The position numbers were made by a program, and so were the translations under genes. A stretch of 64,000 nt of DNA from NCBI RefSeq assembly GCF_004114955.1, contig NZ_CP030053.1, positions 5,642,001 to 5,706,000 of the forward strand. Reading direction: 5' to 3'. Source of the stretch: Bradyrhizobium guangzhouense (GTDB lineage Bacteria > Pseudomonadota > Alphaproteobacteria > Rhizobiales > Xanthobacteraceae). Under the pieces are notes generated by a model that ran no database searches, was not told the origin of the DNA, and saw only the letters and a list, made by a program, of their open reading frames with translations. Numbering within the stretch: position 1 is the stretch's first letter; the number at the start of each line of letters is the position of its first letter. This document shows, one piece after another, positions 26,659 through 37,358 of this stretch.

Positions 26659-28620
26659 ATGCGGACTCGACCGACCACTTTTCTCGCGCGGCTGTTTGCC
26701 GGCGATCTCTCCGTCTTTGGCGGTCCCGCAACCGACGAAGCCACGGCCGGCCATATCCGCGCCGAACAGATGTCGCTGGTGCTGGGCTATTCGGTCGGCA
26801 TCATGCTGGCCAATGCCTGCAACGCCGCCGTGCTCGCGATCGCGCTGCGGCACTCGCCGGACGGGATTTTTGCGCTGATCTGGGCCGTCGTCGTCGCTGG
26901 CGCCGCGATCGGCTTCGGCCTGCAATCCCATCTGTCACGCCGGATCACCAAGCCGCAATTCGTCTCGCGCCGCGCCATGCACCGGCTGGTGCGCAACGCC
27001 TTCGTGCTCGGCGCCGCATGGGGCATCGTGCCGGTCGCCTTCTTCGCGAACGCCTTCACCGGCGGCCAGCTCGTCATCACCTGCCTCTGCTCGGGTATGC
27101 TCGCGGGCGGCGCACTGGCCTTCGCCACCATTCCGATCGCGGCAATTGCGTTCACGACGCCGATCTTCATCGGGATCGCGATCTGTCTCGGCCGCGACGG
27201 CGACCCCGCCTATGTGCTGATGGCCGTGCTGGTGGTGGTCTACGGCAGCGTGCTGCTGCGCGCCGTGTTCGTCAATTCCTTCGCCTTCGCCCGGCGCATC
27301 ATCCGCCAGGTCGAGGCCGAGCGCACGGTACGGCGGGATCCGCTGACGCAGCTGCCCAACCGCGTCGCCTTTAACGAGACGCTCGATGCCGCCTTGAAGC
27401 GGCTGACGCTGTCAGGCGAGGAGTTCGCGGTGCTGCTGCTCGACCTCGATCGCTTCAAGGAGGTCAACGACCGCTTCGGCCACCCCGCGGGCGACGAATT
27501 CCTGGTGCAGGTCGCGAGCCGCCTGCAACGCTGCACCCGCGCGGCCGAACACGTCGCGCGCATCGGCGGCGACGAGTTCGCGCTTGTCATGGCCAATCTG
27601 ACGCGGCCCGAGGATGCGCTGGAAATCGCCGAGCGCTTCGTCGCGGCGTTCACGGAGCCATTCCTGATCGAGGGCTGCGAGTTCGTCGGCGCGACCAGCG
27701 TCGGCATCGTGCTGGTGCCGCGCGACGGCAATACGGCGCTCGACATCATGAAGAACGCCGACGCCGCGCTCTATCGCGCCAAGAAGGCCGGACCCGGCAC
27801 GGTGCGCTTCTTCGAGGAGGCCGACGACAAGGTCTCGCGTGACCGCAAGGCGCTGCAGGCGGACCTTGCCGGTGCCGTCGCGCGCGAGGAGCTGTTCCTG
27901 GTGTTCCAGCCGTTCCTCGATCTCGACGAAAACCGCATCACCGGTTTCGAGGCGCTGCTGCGCTGGCAGCATCCCTCGCGCGGCCTGGTGCCGCCGAGCG
28001 AGTTCATTCCGATCGCGGAAGAGACGGGACTGATCCACGAGATCGGCGAATGGGTGATCAGGCGTGCCTGCGCGACGCTCAAGGACTGGCCGGACGACAT
28101 CCGGGTCGCCGTGAATTTCTCGGCGGCGCAGTTTCACAACACGGGCATTCTCCAGACCATCGTGCAGGCGCTGGCCGATGCCAAGGTTGCCCCTGCCAGG
28201 CTCGAGATCGAGATCACCGAATCGATGCTGCTGTCGAAATACGGCTCGGCCGCCTCGATCCTGAACGCGTTGCTGGAGTTGGGTGCCACGGTGGCGCTGG
28301 ACGATTTCGGCACCGGCTTCTCGTCGCTGACCTACCTGCGCAAGCTGCCGTTCAGCCGCATCAAGATCGACCAGTCCTTCATCCGCGACATGCTGGTGCA
28401 GCCGGATTGCGCGGCGATCGTGAAGTCGGTGATCTCGCTGGCGCGCGACCTCGACATCGAGGTCGTCGCCGAGGGCGTCGAGACCACGGACCAGCTCGAC
28501 TATCTCAGGCAGATCAATTGCGATGAGGTGCAGGGCTATTTGATCGGCCGGCCGGTGTCGGCGGAAGGCGCGCAGGCGCTGCTGGACACGAAGAAGCTGC
28601 GGGCGATTTTCGCGGCGTGA
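26659..28620 (+). CDS. Membrane GGDEF-EAL protein (cyclic di-GMP turnover)
   Basis: I start at the ATG at 26659 (MRTRPTTFLARLFAGDLSVF, 653 residues); a TTG at 26599 is possible. Several membrane helices fill residues about 38-210. A GGDEF domain follows with intact GGDEF at 303-307, preceded by RAAE, so the inhibitory RxxD site is degenerate. The EAL domain has EAL at 431-433 (FEALLRWQHPSRGLV) and DDFGTGFSSLTYL, so phosphodiesterase residues also look intact. It may synthesise and degrade cyclic di-GMP; which activity dominates cannot be told. It could affect surface-polysaccharide or motility output. Confidence 0.9.
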   Translation: MRTRPTTFLARLFAGDLSVFGGPATDEATAGHIRAEQMSLVLGYSVGIMLANACNAAVLAIALRHSPDGIFALIWAVVVAGAAIGFGLQSHLSRRITKPQFVSRRAMHRLVRNAFVLGAAWGIVPVAFFANAFTGGQLVITCLCSGMLAGGALAFATIPIAAIAFTTPIFIGIAICLGRDGDPAYVLMAVLVVVYGSVLLRAVFVNSFAFARRIIRQVEAERTVRRDPLTQLPNRVAFNETLDAALKRLTLSGEEFAVLLLDLDRFKEVNDRFGHPAGDEFLVQVASRLQRCTRAAEHVARIGGDEFALVMANLTRPEDALEIAERFVAAFTEPFLIEGCEFVGATSVGIVLVPRDGNTALDIMKNADAALYRAKKAGPGTVRFFEEADDKVSRDRKALQADLAGAVAREELFLVFQPFLDLDENRITGFEALLRWQHPSRGLVPPSEFIPIAEETGLIHEIGEWVIRRACATLKDWPDDIRVAVNFSAAQFHNTGILQTIVQALADAKVAPARLEIEITESMLLSKYGSAASILNALLELGATVALDDFGTGFSSLTYLRKLPFSRIKIDQSFIRDMLVQPDCAAIVKSVISLARDLDIEVVAEGVETTDQLDYLRQINCDEVQGYLIGRPVSAEGAQALLDTKKLRAIFAA

Positions 28621-28649
28621 GTTTTCTGCGACCATTTTTCATTGAGGTC

Positions 28650-28738
28650 TAGCCCCGGATGGAGCGAAGCGCAATCCGGGGAAAGCACAAGCCGCAGCAA
28701 CACCGCCCCCGGATTTCGCTTCGCTCCATCCGGGCTAC
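28650..28738. repeat. REP-like inverted repeat
   Basis: The left arm (TAGCCCCGGATGGAGCGAAG) and right arm (CTTCGCTCCATCCGGGCTA) are inverted copies around a short core. It lies between the convergent GGDEF-EAL and reductase genes. Repeats of this type are common in Bradyrhizobium intergenic DNA. It may act as a transcription-stopping structure, but no T-run follows. Confidence 0.7.
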
Positions 28739-28760
28739 GATTCTCCCGAGAAAGCCACCC

Positions 28761-29741
28761 TCAAACCGCATCCGCCCGCAACAACGTATCCACCGTGATG
28801 GTGCCTCGCGCCCGCGAGACGCAGGCGCATATCTTCTGGTTGCTCTGTTTCTGGTGATCGCTGAAGAAGACATCGCGATGATCGATCTCGCCGTCGACGG
28901 CGACGACGTCGATGGCGCAGAGGCCGCATTCGCCGCGCTTGCAGTCGGATATCACCTCAAAGCCGCTGGCATTGAGGACGTCGAGCATCGAGCGCTCGCG
29001 CGGAATCTCCAGCTCGACATTTGAGTCCTTCAGGCGCACGCGAAACGTTTCGGTCGGCAGCGTGCCGCTGGAGCCGAAGGTCTCGTAGCGCAGATCGGAC
29101 AGCGGATGGCCGGCGCCGATCCAGGCATGGCGCGCCGCATCGAGCATGCGCATCGGGCCGCAGAACAGCGCGAGCGTGCCCTTCGGCAGCGAGGCGAACA
29201 GCGCATCGAGGTCGAGGCGCTTGTTTTCATCGCTGGCATGGACCACGAGGCGATCGCCGAGGACGTCAGCGAGCTCCTCGAGATAGGCAGCATCCGCGCG
29301 GCTACGCACGGCGTAATGCAGCGTCACGTCGGCGCCGCGGCGCGCCAGCGCCTGCGCGGCGCCGAGAATCGGGGTGATGCCGATGCCGCCGGCGATCAGG
29401 CAATAGTTTTCGCGCGCCCAGTCGACCGCGACGAGCGAGGCGGGCCGCGTGATGTCGAGCCGTGCGCCCGGTGCCATCTGCCACATGTAGCGCGAGCCGC
29501 CACGGGAGTCCTCAGCGCGGCGCACAGCGATCCTGAAGCCTTGCGTGGTCGCCTCGCCGACCAGCGAATAGGACCTCGTCTCCGGCTGGCCGTCGATGCT
29601 GACGCTGACATTGATGTGGCTGCCGACCGGGTAGGCGGCACCATCGAACTGGTCGGGCATGATCAGGAATTCGCGGATGCCGGGCGACAGATCGCGCGTG
29701 GCGACGAGCGTTGCGGGAATCCAGGTTTCGACGAAGCGCAT
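28761..29741 (-). CDS. Oxygenase reductase (VanB/PDR type): FMN/FAD, NAD and [2Fe-2S] domains
   Basis: The 326-residue protein has three parts. The flavin domain has ETRSYSLVGEATTQG. The nicotinamide domain has GGIGITPILGAAQAL. A C-terminal plant-type ferredoxin has CKRGECGLC and a fourth Cys in QKICACVSRARG. This order (flavin, NAD, ferredoxin) is that of phthalate-dioxygenase-reductase/VanB enzymes, which pass electrons from NAD(P)H to Rieske oxygenases. It is the third gene of an operon with the Rieske oxygenase and GntR gene, 7 bases after the latter. The oxygenase substrate is unknown; an O-demethylation or ring hydroxylation is the usual case. Confidence 0.9.
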   Translation of the reverse strand: MRFVETWIPATLVATRDLSPGIREFLIMPDQFDGAAYPVGSHINVSVSIDGQPETRSYSLVGEATTQGFRIAVRRAEDSRGGSRYMWQMAPGARLDITRPASLVAVDWARENYCLIAGGIGITPILGAAQALARRGADVTLHYAVRSRADAAYLEELADVLGDRLVVHASDENKRLDLDALFASLPKGTLALFCGPMRMLDAARHAWIGAGHPLSDLRYETFGSSGTLPTETFRVRLKDSNVELEIPRERSMLDVLNASGFEVISDCKRGECGLCAIDVVAVDGEIDHRDVFFSDHQKQSNQKICACVSRARGTITVDTLLRADAV

Positions 29742-29748
29742 GGTGCCC

Positions 29749-30504
29749 TCAATCGGTTGCGGTCTTGATCAGCGCGAGCGCCGGCAAGAGGTCGAGATGG
29801 GTTCGGTTGCGCAGCGCAAGGCGCAAGTTGCGCACCGCGAGCCGCGCGTGCTCGCGCATGATCGCCTCGGCGCGTGCGCCTTCGCGGTTCTCGATCGCGT
29901 CGATCACGACGCGATGATGCTCCTGCCCGATGATCAGGATCTGCTGCGCTTCGGGGAGCGCGGACTGCGCCATCACGAATCCGCTGGGCGAGGCGAACGG
30001 CAGCGCGGAGGCCCGGTCGATCTGCCGGATCAGCGGCGGGCTGCGCGACAATTCGGTCAGCAGGGCATGGAAGCGGGCGTTCAAGGTGACATAGGCCGAG
30101 AACGCCTCGATCGAGATCGGCACCTGACGCAGGAGGTCATCGATTGCGAGATGGCATTCCTTCAGCGGCTCGAGCTCGCGCGCGGAAACACCGCGCTCGG
30201 CGGCAAAGCGCGCGGCAAGACCCTCCAGCGTGCCGCGCAGCTCGATGGAATCGGAAATGTCGCGCTCCGAGAACGCTTTCACCATGAAGCCGCCGGAGGG
30301 GATCGCCTCCAGGAGGCCCTCCTCCTCGAGCCGCACCAGCGCCATGCGCACCGGGGTGCGCGAGGCGCCTGTGGTCTCCACCGCCTGAAGCTCGGAGATG
30401 CGCTCGCCCGGACGCAACGATCCGGACAAGATCTGGTCGCGCAGCGCGAGCTGCGCCTTCACGGTCTGCGAGACCGAGCGGTCGACCTCGGGCGCTGCTT
30501 TCAC
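29749..30504 (-). CDS. GntR-family (FCD-type) regulator
   Basis: A GTG start at 30504 gives 251 residues; upstream codons in frame offer no better start. A winged helix-turn-helix (LRPGERISELQAVETTGASR, then TPVRMALVRLEEEGLLEAIP) is followed by an all-helical FCD-like domain of about 150 residues with RSPPLIRQIDRAS and the His-rich stretch QEHHRVVIDAIENR that fits a metal-assisted ligand site. It lies between oxygenase and reductase genes, 5 and 7 bases from each, so it is probably their regulator. The TGTATACA sites upstream of the oxygenase are candidate operators. Confidence 0.88.
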   Translation of the reverse strand: MKAAPEVDRSVSQTVKAQLALRDQILSGSLRPGERISELQAVETTGASRTPVRMALVRLEEEGLLEAIPSGGFMVKAFSERDISDSIELRGTLEGLAARFAAERGVSARELEPLKECHLAIDDLLRQVPISIEAFSAYVTLNARFHALLTELSRSPPLIRQIDRASALPFASPSGFVMAQSALPEAQQILIIGQEHHRVVIDAIENREGARAEAIMREHARLAVRNLRLALRNRTHLDLLPALALIKTATD

Positions 30505-30509
30505 TTGCC

Positions 30510-31559
30510 CTACTCCGCGGCCTGCAGATGCTGCGGCCCGTTTTCCTTGGCCACCATCCGGTCGATCAGCTTGCGCGTCCACATCGCGCCGGCGTCGATG
30601 TTGAGATTGTAGAAGATGCGATCCGGGTTTTCGTCCATGGCGCGCTGCTGCGCCTCGAGGATCAGCTCGTCCTCGCGGAAGATGCCGGAGACGCCTTCGC
30701 GGATCTCGGTGGTGATGCGCTGCTCCCCGATCTGGTAGTTGCGGACGAAGGCCCAGAAATAATGGCAGGTCTTCTCGGTCTCCGGCGTGATGGTGTTGAG
30801 CACGAAGCCGTTGACGCCCTGCGAGCGGTCGCCTTCGGGCGCGCCGGTGCCAGCAGGCGCGACGCCGACGTCGATGGCGATGGTGCACGGCGCCTCGAAA
30901 CGGATGATCTGCCAGCGGTCGACCAGGCCGGACTTGCCGAGCTGCTTGGCCCAGAACGGCGGTGCCTCGATGCCGCGCATCCAGCGCGTCACGGTGACGG
31001 TCTTCTCGCCATGGGTGACGTCGAACGGCGCTTCGGCGACCGCGTCGTTGCCGATGGAGGAGCCGTGCACGAAGGTCTCGTGGGTGAGGTCCATGAGATT
31101 GTCGAGCACGAGGCGGTAATCGCAGTTCACGCGGATGGTCTTGCCGTCGCCGGCCCAGGCCGGATCGTGATTCCAGTGCATGTCGGGGACCAGCGCGGGA
31201 TCGGCCAATGCCGGATCGCCCATCCAGAGCCAGATGTAGCGGTGACGCTCGACCACGGGATAGGCGCGCACGCAGGCCGACGGATTGATGGTCTCCTGCG
31301 AGGGCATGAAGGTGCAACGCCCTTGCGCGTTGTATTTCAGGCCGTGATAGCCGCAGACTACGGTGTCGCCTTCGAGCCGGCCCTTCGACAGCGGCACCAG
31401 CCGATGCCAGCAGGCATCCTCCAGCGCGGTCACCGCGCCGTCAGCCTTGCGGTACATCACGATGTGCTTGCCGCAGATCGTCCGCGGCAACAGCGCCGGC
31501 TTCACCTCCGCGTCCCACGCGGCGGCGTACCAGGCGTTCATGGGGAAGGGTTTTGTCAC
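30510..31559 (-). CDS. Rieske non-haem iron oxygenase, VanA-like
   Basis: A GTG start at 31559 is supported by GGGAG seven bases upstream and gives 349 residues beginning MTKPFPMNAWYAAAWDAEV. The Rieske motif is C50-x-H52 and C69-x2-H72 (CWHR...CGYH). The mononuclear iron site is DNLMDLTHETFVH, with Asp, His and His at expected spacing. The length and layout match the VanA (vanillate O-demethylase) branch of Rieske oxygenases. Electron supply would come from the reductase two genes downstream. The real substrate is unknown; aryl O-demethylation is the family-based guess. Confidence 0.9.
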   Translation of the reverse strand: MTKPFPMNAWYAAAWDAEVKPALLPRTICGKHIVMYRKADGAVTALEDACWHRLVPLSKGRLEGDTVVCGYHGLKYNAQGRCTFMPSQETINPSACVRAYPVVERHRYIWLWMGDPALADPALVPDMHWNHDPAWAGDGKTIRVNCDYRLVLDNLMDLTHETFVHGSSIGNDAVAEAPFDVTHGEKTVTVTRWMRGIEAPPFWAKQLGKSGLVDRWQIIRFEAPCTIAIDVGVAPAGTGAPEGDRSQGVNGFVLNTITPETEKTCHYFWAFVRNYQIGEQRITTEIREGVSGIFREDELILEAQQRAMDENPDRIFYNLNIDAGAMWTRKLIDRMVAKENGPQHLQAAE

Positions 31560-31591
31560 GGGCGATCTCCCAAGGACTGTTGTATGCGTTA

Positions 31592-31673
31592 TGTATACAA
31601 TAGCGGAGGAGCAGCGGGCAATCAAAGCCAAAATGTGCTTACCATAATACCTGTCTCCGGTATGCTGTATACA
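31592..31673. promoter_or_regulatory. Two TGTATACA palindromes, candidate GntR operators
   Basis: The 8-bp palindrome TGTATACA occurs at 31592-31599 and 31666-31673, 74 bases apart, upstream of the Rieske oxygenase start (31559). The nearer copy also lies in a looser TTGTAT...ATACAA repeat. FCD-type GntR operators often contain T-GTATAC-A cores. The GntR gene is in the same operon. I saw no other copies elsewhere in the window, but did not search exhaustively. Confidence 0.55.
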
Positions 31674-31684
31674 TCTAGAGCTCA

Positions 31685-31792
31685 CTGTCATTCCCCGCGA
31701 AAGCGGGGAATCCAGTACGCCGCGGCGGACATTGGGTTCACACAGCTGGGGCCGCGGCGTACTGGATCACCCGCTTTCGCGGGTGATGACAG
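31685..31792. repeat. Dispersed paired-hairpin intergenic repeat, copy 3
   Basis: This is the clearest copy: CTGTCATTCCCCGCGAAAGC and ATCCAGTACGCCGCGGC are mirrored by GCCGCGGCGTACTGGAT and CGCTTTCGCGGGTGATGACAG, so almost the whole element is one long inverted repeat with two local hairpins. It separates the oxygenase operon from pgm. Confidence 0.75.
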
Positions 31793-31857
31793 CGGAGGAT
31801 GCGGCACGCACAACCCTCGGAGCCGCAACTAGAGAGCGCTCGGCCGAAACCTTCCAC

Positions 31858-33504
<1,647 letters not shown>

Positions 33505-33604
33505 TGGGAATTTCCTCGTCCTTGAAAAATTGAGGTCCTGTCGCACCATAGCACCGGGCCTGCACGCGCCAAGCCAAAAGCCCTTGGATCGACCACAGCA
33601 ACAA

Positions 33605-33850
33605 ATGGCCGCATTTGGGTCCATCAATGCAGGGATGACCATTTTCGCAACGGCCGTGCTGCTCGCCAGTTCCTTGGCATCCTCCTCGCCAGTCCATGTC
33701 AGGGCAGCCGACGTCGAGCCCAACCCGATGCTGCGCTATGCAGCCGTGGATCACGACCTCGCCAAGGTGAAGCGGCGGATCGAGCGGGAGCTCCGCAGCT
33801 CGACATCGGACAGCACGGCAGCGGCCTCCCTTCCCGACATCACGCGCTGA
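33605..33850 (+). CDS. Small putative exported protein
   Basis: From ATG 33605 the product has 81 residues; an in-frame ATG at 33635 gives 71 residues beginning [20 protein letters not shown], a plausible signal peptide. The remainder is charged ([17 protein letters not shown]) with no motif known to me. Codon use looks coding. It stands between the pgm start and the exported hydrolase, on the plus strand. No ribosome-binding sequence is convincing, and the start is uncertain. The function is unknown. Confidence 0.5.
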   Translation: MAAFGSINAGMTIFATAVLLASSLASSSPVHVRAADVEPNPMLRYAAVDHDLAKVKRRIERELRSSTSDSTAAASLPDITR

Positions 33851-33943
33851 CGGCACGAGGCGGCTTGTTTCCCCGACGCGGCCGCGCCGGCGGACCTGGG
33901 AACATGCTATGGTTGACGGGTCCTGGCCGCCTCGAATCGTCCC

Positions 33944-35083
33944 ATGGTCCTTTCGCGCAAGCTCCTGTCCTTGCTGATCGCCAGCCTTATCTTGGCCTTC
34001 GCACCGGCGCGCGCCGCCCAGTTCTACACCGAGGACCTGCGCATCCCGATGGCGGAGGCCGGACCGCAGGGGCTGGAGGCGTTCCTGGTCCGCCCCGCAG
34101 GGACCAAACGTTATCCGCTGGCCCTGCTCAGCCACGGCTCGCCACGCAGCTTCGAGGACCGCGCAACGATGACCGCGCATAAGTATTACGGCATCGCGCT
34201 GGAATATGCCCGGCGCGGTTTTGCCGCGTTGATCGTGATGCGGCGCGGCTACGGCACCTCGCCCGGCGGACGCGTCGACAGCGTCGGTGGCTGCACCAAC
34301 GCCGCCTATCTGCCGGCCGCCGCGGTCGCGGTTGCGGATTTGCGCGCGGCGATCGATGCGATGGCCCGCCGGACCGACGTCACCACCACAGGCATGATCG
34401 CGGCCGGCCATTCCGCCGGAGGGCTCGCCACCGTCGCGCTGACCGCGCAGGCACCAAGCGGTCTCGTCGCCGCGATCAGCTTCGCCGGCGGCCGCGGCTC
34501 GCGCGACGATGACGATGTCTGCAATCCGGATGGGCTGGTGCAAGCCTTCGCGACCTTCGGCAAGACCTCCCGCGTGCCGATGCTGTGGGTCTACGCAACC
34601 AACGATCTGTACTTCGGGCCCGATCTGGCGCGCCGGTTCTATGACGGATTTCGAACCAGTGGCGGCAATGCCAAATTCGTCGCGGCGGCGGCTTACGGCG
34701 ATGACGGCCACTATCTCTATTCCGTGGTGGGCCGCCCGCAATGGACGCCCTATGTCGACGCCTTCCTGCGCGAGCGCGGGCTCGGCCACGACGTGCTGAG
34801 CCCGCCCGACCCGCTGCCGCCGCCGGATCATTTCAACGACGCGGCGAAAGCCGAGTTCGCGCGCTATCTCGCCAGCACCATGCCGCACAAGGCTTTTGCG
34901 GTGTCGCCGAACGGCGGCTACGGCTGGCGTTCGGGGCGCAGCACCGTGGACGAGGCGCAACGCGATTCGCTCGCGGCCTGCATGAAATGGTCGCCGACCT
35001 GTACGCTCTATGCCGTCGACGACCAACTCTCCTCCGGCAGCGTTCAGGGAACGGCCACGGACCAGGTCTCGCGCGCGCGATAA
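33944..35083 (+). CDS. Exported alpha/beta-hydrolase
   Basis: The 379-residue protein has a signal peptide (LLSLLIASLILAFAPARAAQ, cleavage near residue 24). An alpha/beta-hydrolase domain follows: SHGSPRSFEDRA early, the nucleophile S157 in AAGHSAGGLATV, an acid residue probably in YATNDLYFGPD, and the His in DDGHYLYSVVG. It resembles dienelactone-hydrolase or peptidase-S9-like periplasmic esterases. A C-terminal part of about 100 residues (PNGGYGWRSGRSTVDEAQ...) has a different look, with conserved Cys residues in ACMKWSPTCTLYAVD. The substrate is unknown. Confidence 0.8.
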   Translation: MVLSRKLLSLLIASLILAFAPARAAQFYTEDLRIPMAEAGPQGLEAFLVRPAGTKRYPLALLSHGSPRSFEDRATMTAHKYYGIALEYARRGFAALIVMRRGYGTSPGGRVDSVGGCTNAAYLPAAAVAVADLRAAIDAMARRTDVTTTGMIAAGHSAGGLATVALTAQAPSGLVAAISFAGGRGSRDDDDVCNPDGLVQAFATFGKTSRVPMLWVYATNDLYFGPDLARRFYDGFRTSGGNAKFVAAAAYGDDGHYLYSVVGRPQWTPYVDAFLRERGLGHDVLSPPDPLPPPDHFNDAAKAEFARYLASTMPHKAFAVSPNGGYGWRSGRSTVDEAQRDSLAACMKWSPTCTLYAVDDQLSSGSVQGTATDQVSRAR

Positions 35084-35152
35084 GTCTTCGCGACGCGCGG
35101 CAAGCGCCGGCGACACATCGGTTGTTAACTCGAAAGATGTACGACGGGCTCC

Positions 35153-35902
35153 ATGCTGCGGTATCAGGCACGACGAAATCCGAGCGCGACGTGGATGCAC
35201 GTCGTGGTCGCGCTGCTGTTGTCCGCATCGACCTGCGCGCGGGCCCAAGATGCCGATCTCGGCGCAGGCGAAACCGCGACATCGCGCGCCGAGATCCGAA
35301 AGATCATCGAGCATGAGACGGCGAGGACCAACCTGCCCGCCGACATCGTGGAGGCCGTGGTCTTCGTCGAGAGCGGCTACAATCCGGCCGTCGTCGGCAG
35401 CGCCGGCGAGCTCGGCCTGATGCAGCTGCGGCTCGAGACCGCGGCGGCGCTCGGGTTCCGGGGCAACGCCGCCGAACTCGCCGAGCCTGATATCAACATC
35501 CACTACGGCGTGCTTCATCTCAGCCGCGCATGGCGCCTCGCCGGCGGGGACCTCTGCCGCACGCTGATGAAATACCGGGCCAGCCGGGACGAGGACGAGA
35601 CCAGTCCTCGTTCGCAGGTCTATTGCAATCGCGCCCGCAATCGCCTGCTCGCGATGGGCTCGACGGCGGTCGTCACCCCTGATGCGGCGGCCCCACCTTC
35701 GGAACCCGCACCGGCAACGGCAGCAGCCGGCACTGAAAAGTCCAAGACCCGGCACAGACCGGCGCAGCCGACCGACGTCTATGCCCGCTTCCGCCGGGGC
35801 ACGGCCGCCGCATCCAGGGCCTTTTGGGCCGCGCATGAGGCCAGGGTCAGCCGCATCAAGGCCCGCATCGAGGCAAGGTGGAAGCGGACGGCCTCGCGTT
35901 AA
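35153..35902 (+). CDS. Exported lytic-transglycosylase-like protein (SLT domain)
   Basis: The 249-residue protein has a membrane or signal segment at about residues 14-31 (WMHVVVALLLSASTCARAQ). A lytic transglycosylase domain follows with the catalytic Glu as E73 in VVFVESGYNPAVVG and the GELGLMQLRLETAAALGF block, as in Slt-type enzymes. It would cleave peptidoglycan between N-acetylmuramic acid and N-acetylglucosamine, producing anhydro ends. The C-terminal 90 residues are Pro/Ala- and Arg-rich and probably unstructured. It follows the hydrolase gene by 69 bases; no secretion-system genes lie near. Confidence 0.87.
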   Translation: MLRYQARRNPSATWMHVVVALLLSASTCARAQDADLGAGETATSRAEIRKIIEHETARTNLPADIVEAVVFVESGYNPAVVGSAGELGLMQLRLETAAALGFRGNAAELAEPDINIHYGVLHLSRAWRLAGGDLCRTLMKYRASRDEDETSPRSQVYCNRARNRLLAMGSTAVVTPDAAAPPSEPAPATAAAGTEKSKTRHRPAQPTDVYARFRRGTAAASRAFWAAHEARVSRIKARIEARWKRTASR

Positions 35903-36038
35903 CGGTCGTTCGTCACGAAACGGACCCGGCTCTTGACGACACCGTCATGGTCGATGGAATACTACGGATGCGCCCCTTTTCGGGGTCGCCGCAGCGATTG
36001 AACCAACAGTCTTTTTTGCGTAACCCCTGATAGAGACC

Positions 36039-36140
36039 ATGCACAACAGTTTGAGAGTATTGTTTGCGATCTTCGCAACGGCGGCCGTGGCCACCTCGAC
36101 CTTCATCGCCATCCGGTTTCTGGTCGGGTTCAGCGGCTGA
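36039..36140 (+). CDS. Possible 33-residue membrane peptide
   Basis: A short frame reads MHNSLRVLFAIFATAAVATS followed by TFIAIRFLVGFSG. It is nearly one hydrophobic helix with a basic N-terminus, like many rhizobial single-span peptides. The upstream ribosome-binding sequence is weak (GAGACC). The codon use is compatible with coding, but the frame is short and could be chance. Confidence 0.35.
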   Translation: MHNSLRVLFAIFATAAVATSTFIAIRFLVGFSG

Positions 36141-36196
36141 AGCAAACGGTACCGGCCGGCCCTTGGCCGGCACGACGTGCCCTCGATCACTCGTGC

Positions 36197-36928
36197 CTAA
36201 AGGCGTTCGCTGAGCGCGAGCTTGTAGCCGACGCCGGTGACGGTGGCGATGACGGGCGTGCCGCTGCCGACGAGCTTGCGGCGCAGCCGCGCCACCAGCG
36301 CATCGACCGTACGGATGTCGACTTCGGCCTGGCGGTTGCTGACGACCTCGATCAGATAGTCGCGGCTGAGCGGGCGTCCGTCCGCGCCGACGAGAGCGGC
36401 GAGCAGGTCGAACTCGGCACGCGTCAGCGCCACAGGCTTGCCGTCGCTGCCGAGCAGCTCGCGCCGCGTCAGGTCGATGATCCAGTCGCCGAAGGCGATC
36501 GAATTGTGGTTGCGCGCCGCCTTGCGGTCGATCGAGCGCCGCCGCAGCACGCTGCGTGCTCGCGCCAGGAGATCACGCAGATTGATCGGCTTGGTGACGT
36601 AATGATCGCCGGCGATCTCGAGGCCAAGGATGCGATCGACGTCGGTGTCGCGGCGGGTCACGAAGATGATGCCGGCGTTGCTGGTGGCCTGGATCTCCTT
36701 GGCGAGATCGAAGCCATCGCCGTCGGGCAATTGCAGGTCGAGAAAGACGAGGTCGGTGCGCGCGCGCAGCGCCTGGCGGCATTCGGCGCAGCTGCCCGCG
36801 CCGACCACGTCGAAATTGTTCTCGCTGAAGTAACCGACCAGCATCGTTCGCGTCACGGGATCGTCTTCGACGACGATCAGCCGCTCGCGGCCGATCGGCC
36901 GTAATTCCTGAAGTGCGGAATCAGCCAC
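36197..36928 (-). CDS. OmpR-family two-component response regulator
   Basis: A GTG start at 36928 gives 243 residues; an AGGA-like sequence lies upstream. The receiver domain has the acidic pair in IVVEDDPVTRTML, the phospho-acceptor D64 in LVFLDLQLPDGDG, and Lys in YVTKPINLRDLL. A winged DNA-binding domain follows (LTRAEFDLLAALVGADGRPL, then VDIRTVDALVARLRRKL and the terminal GVGYKLAL). No sensor kinase is adjacent, so it is an orphan in this window. It has a long upstream region of about 430 bases containing a large hairpin. Confidence 0.92.
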   Translation of the reverse strand: MADSALQELRPIGRERLIVVEDDPVTRTMLVGYFSENNFDVVGAGSCAECRQALRARTDLVFLDLQLPDGDGFDLAKEIQATSNAGIIFVTRRDTDVDRILGLEIAGDHYVTKPINLRDLLARARSVLRRRSIDRKAARNHNSIAFGDWIIDLTRRELLGSDGKPVALTRAEFDLLAALVGADGRPLSRDYLIEVVSNRQAEVDIRTVDALVARLRRKLVGSGTPVIATVTGVGYKLALSERL

Positions 36929-37260
36929 GATGTTGGATGTCCTGTGTGCCTGCGACTGGGCTTGAAAGTTCAAGTGGCCGCGTGATGCGCTGTCCTGTGA
37001 ACGAACATTCACGGCTTGTTCGAGCCCCCGAAATTGCCTGCGGAATACTAGGCGCGTTGTGCCGCCCAAACAATATAAGTCACGGTATTGCAGTATTAAC
37101 TATGAATTGCCCCACACTTCTCACTGAGCGCACCGATGTGTCGGCAGGACAAGTTCGGAGGCGCCGGGCACCAACAACTCCGCTCATCCGAATTCGGCTT
37201 CAACCGCCGGTTAGTGCACGGGAAGGTTTCCGCTTCAACCTCCGCGTGGATGCGCGCTCC

Positions 37261-37300
37261 CGGATTGCTCAGGCGCGCAATTGCGCGCCGAAGCAATCCG
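37261..37300. other. 40-base near-perfect palindrome (hairpin)
   Basis: CGGATTGCT at 37261-37269 pairs with AGCAATCCG at 37292-37300, and GGCGCGCAATTGCGCGCC (37272-37289) forms a perfect inner palindrome; only the CA/GA pair of bases mismatches. It lies 58 bases past the aldose-epimerase stop and upstream of the response-regulator promoter region. The 36929-37260 stretch beside it shows no gene. A terminator without a T-run or a protein-binding dyad are both possible. Confidence 0.6.
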
Positions 37301-37358
37301 ACCTCTCCACGCTGGGGGGAGGTGCTCCGAGACAGATCGGACCCAACGCCATCATGCT

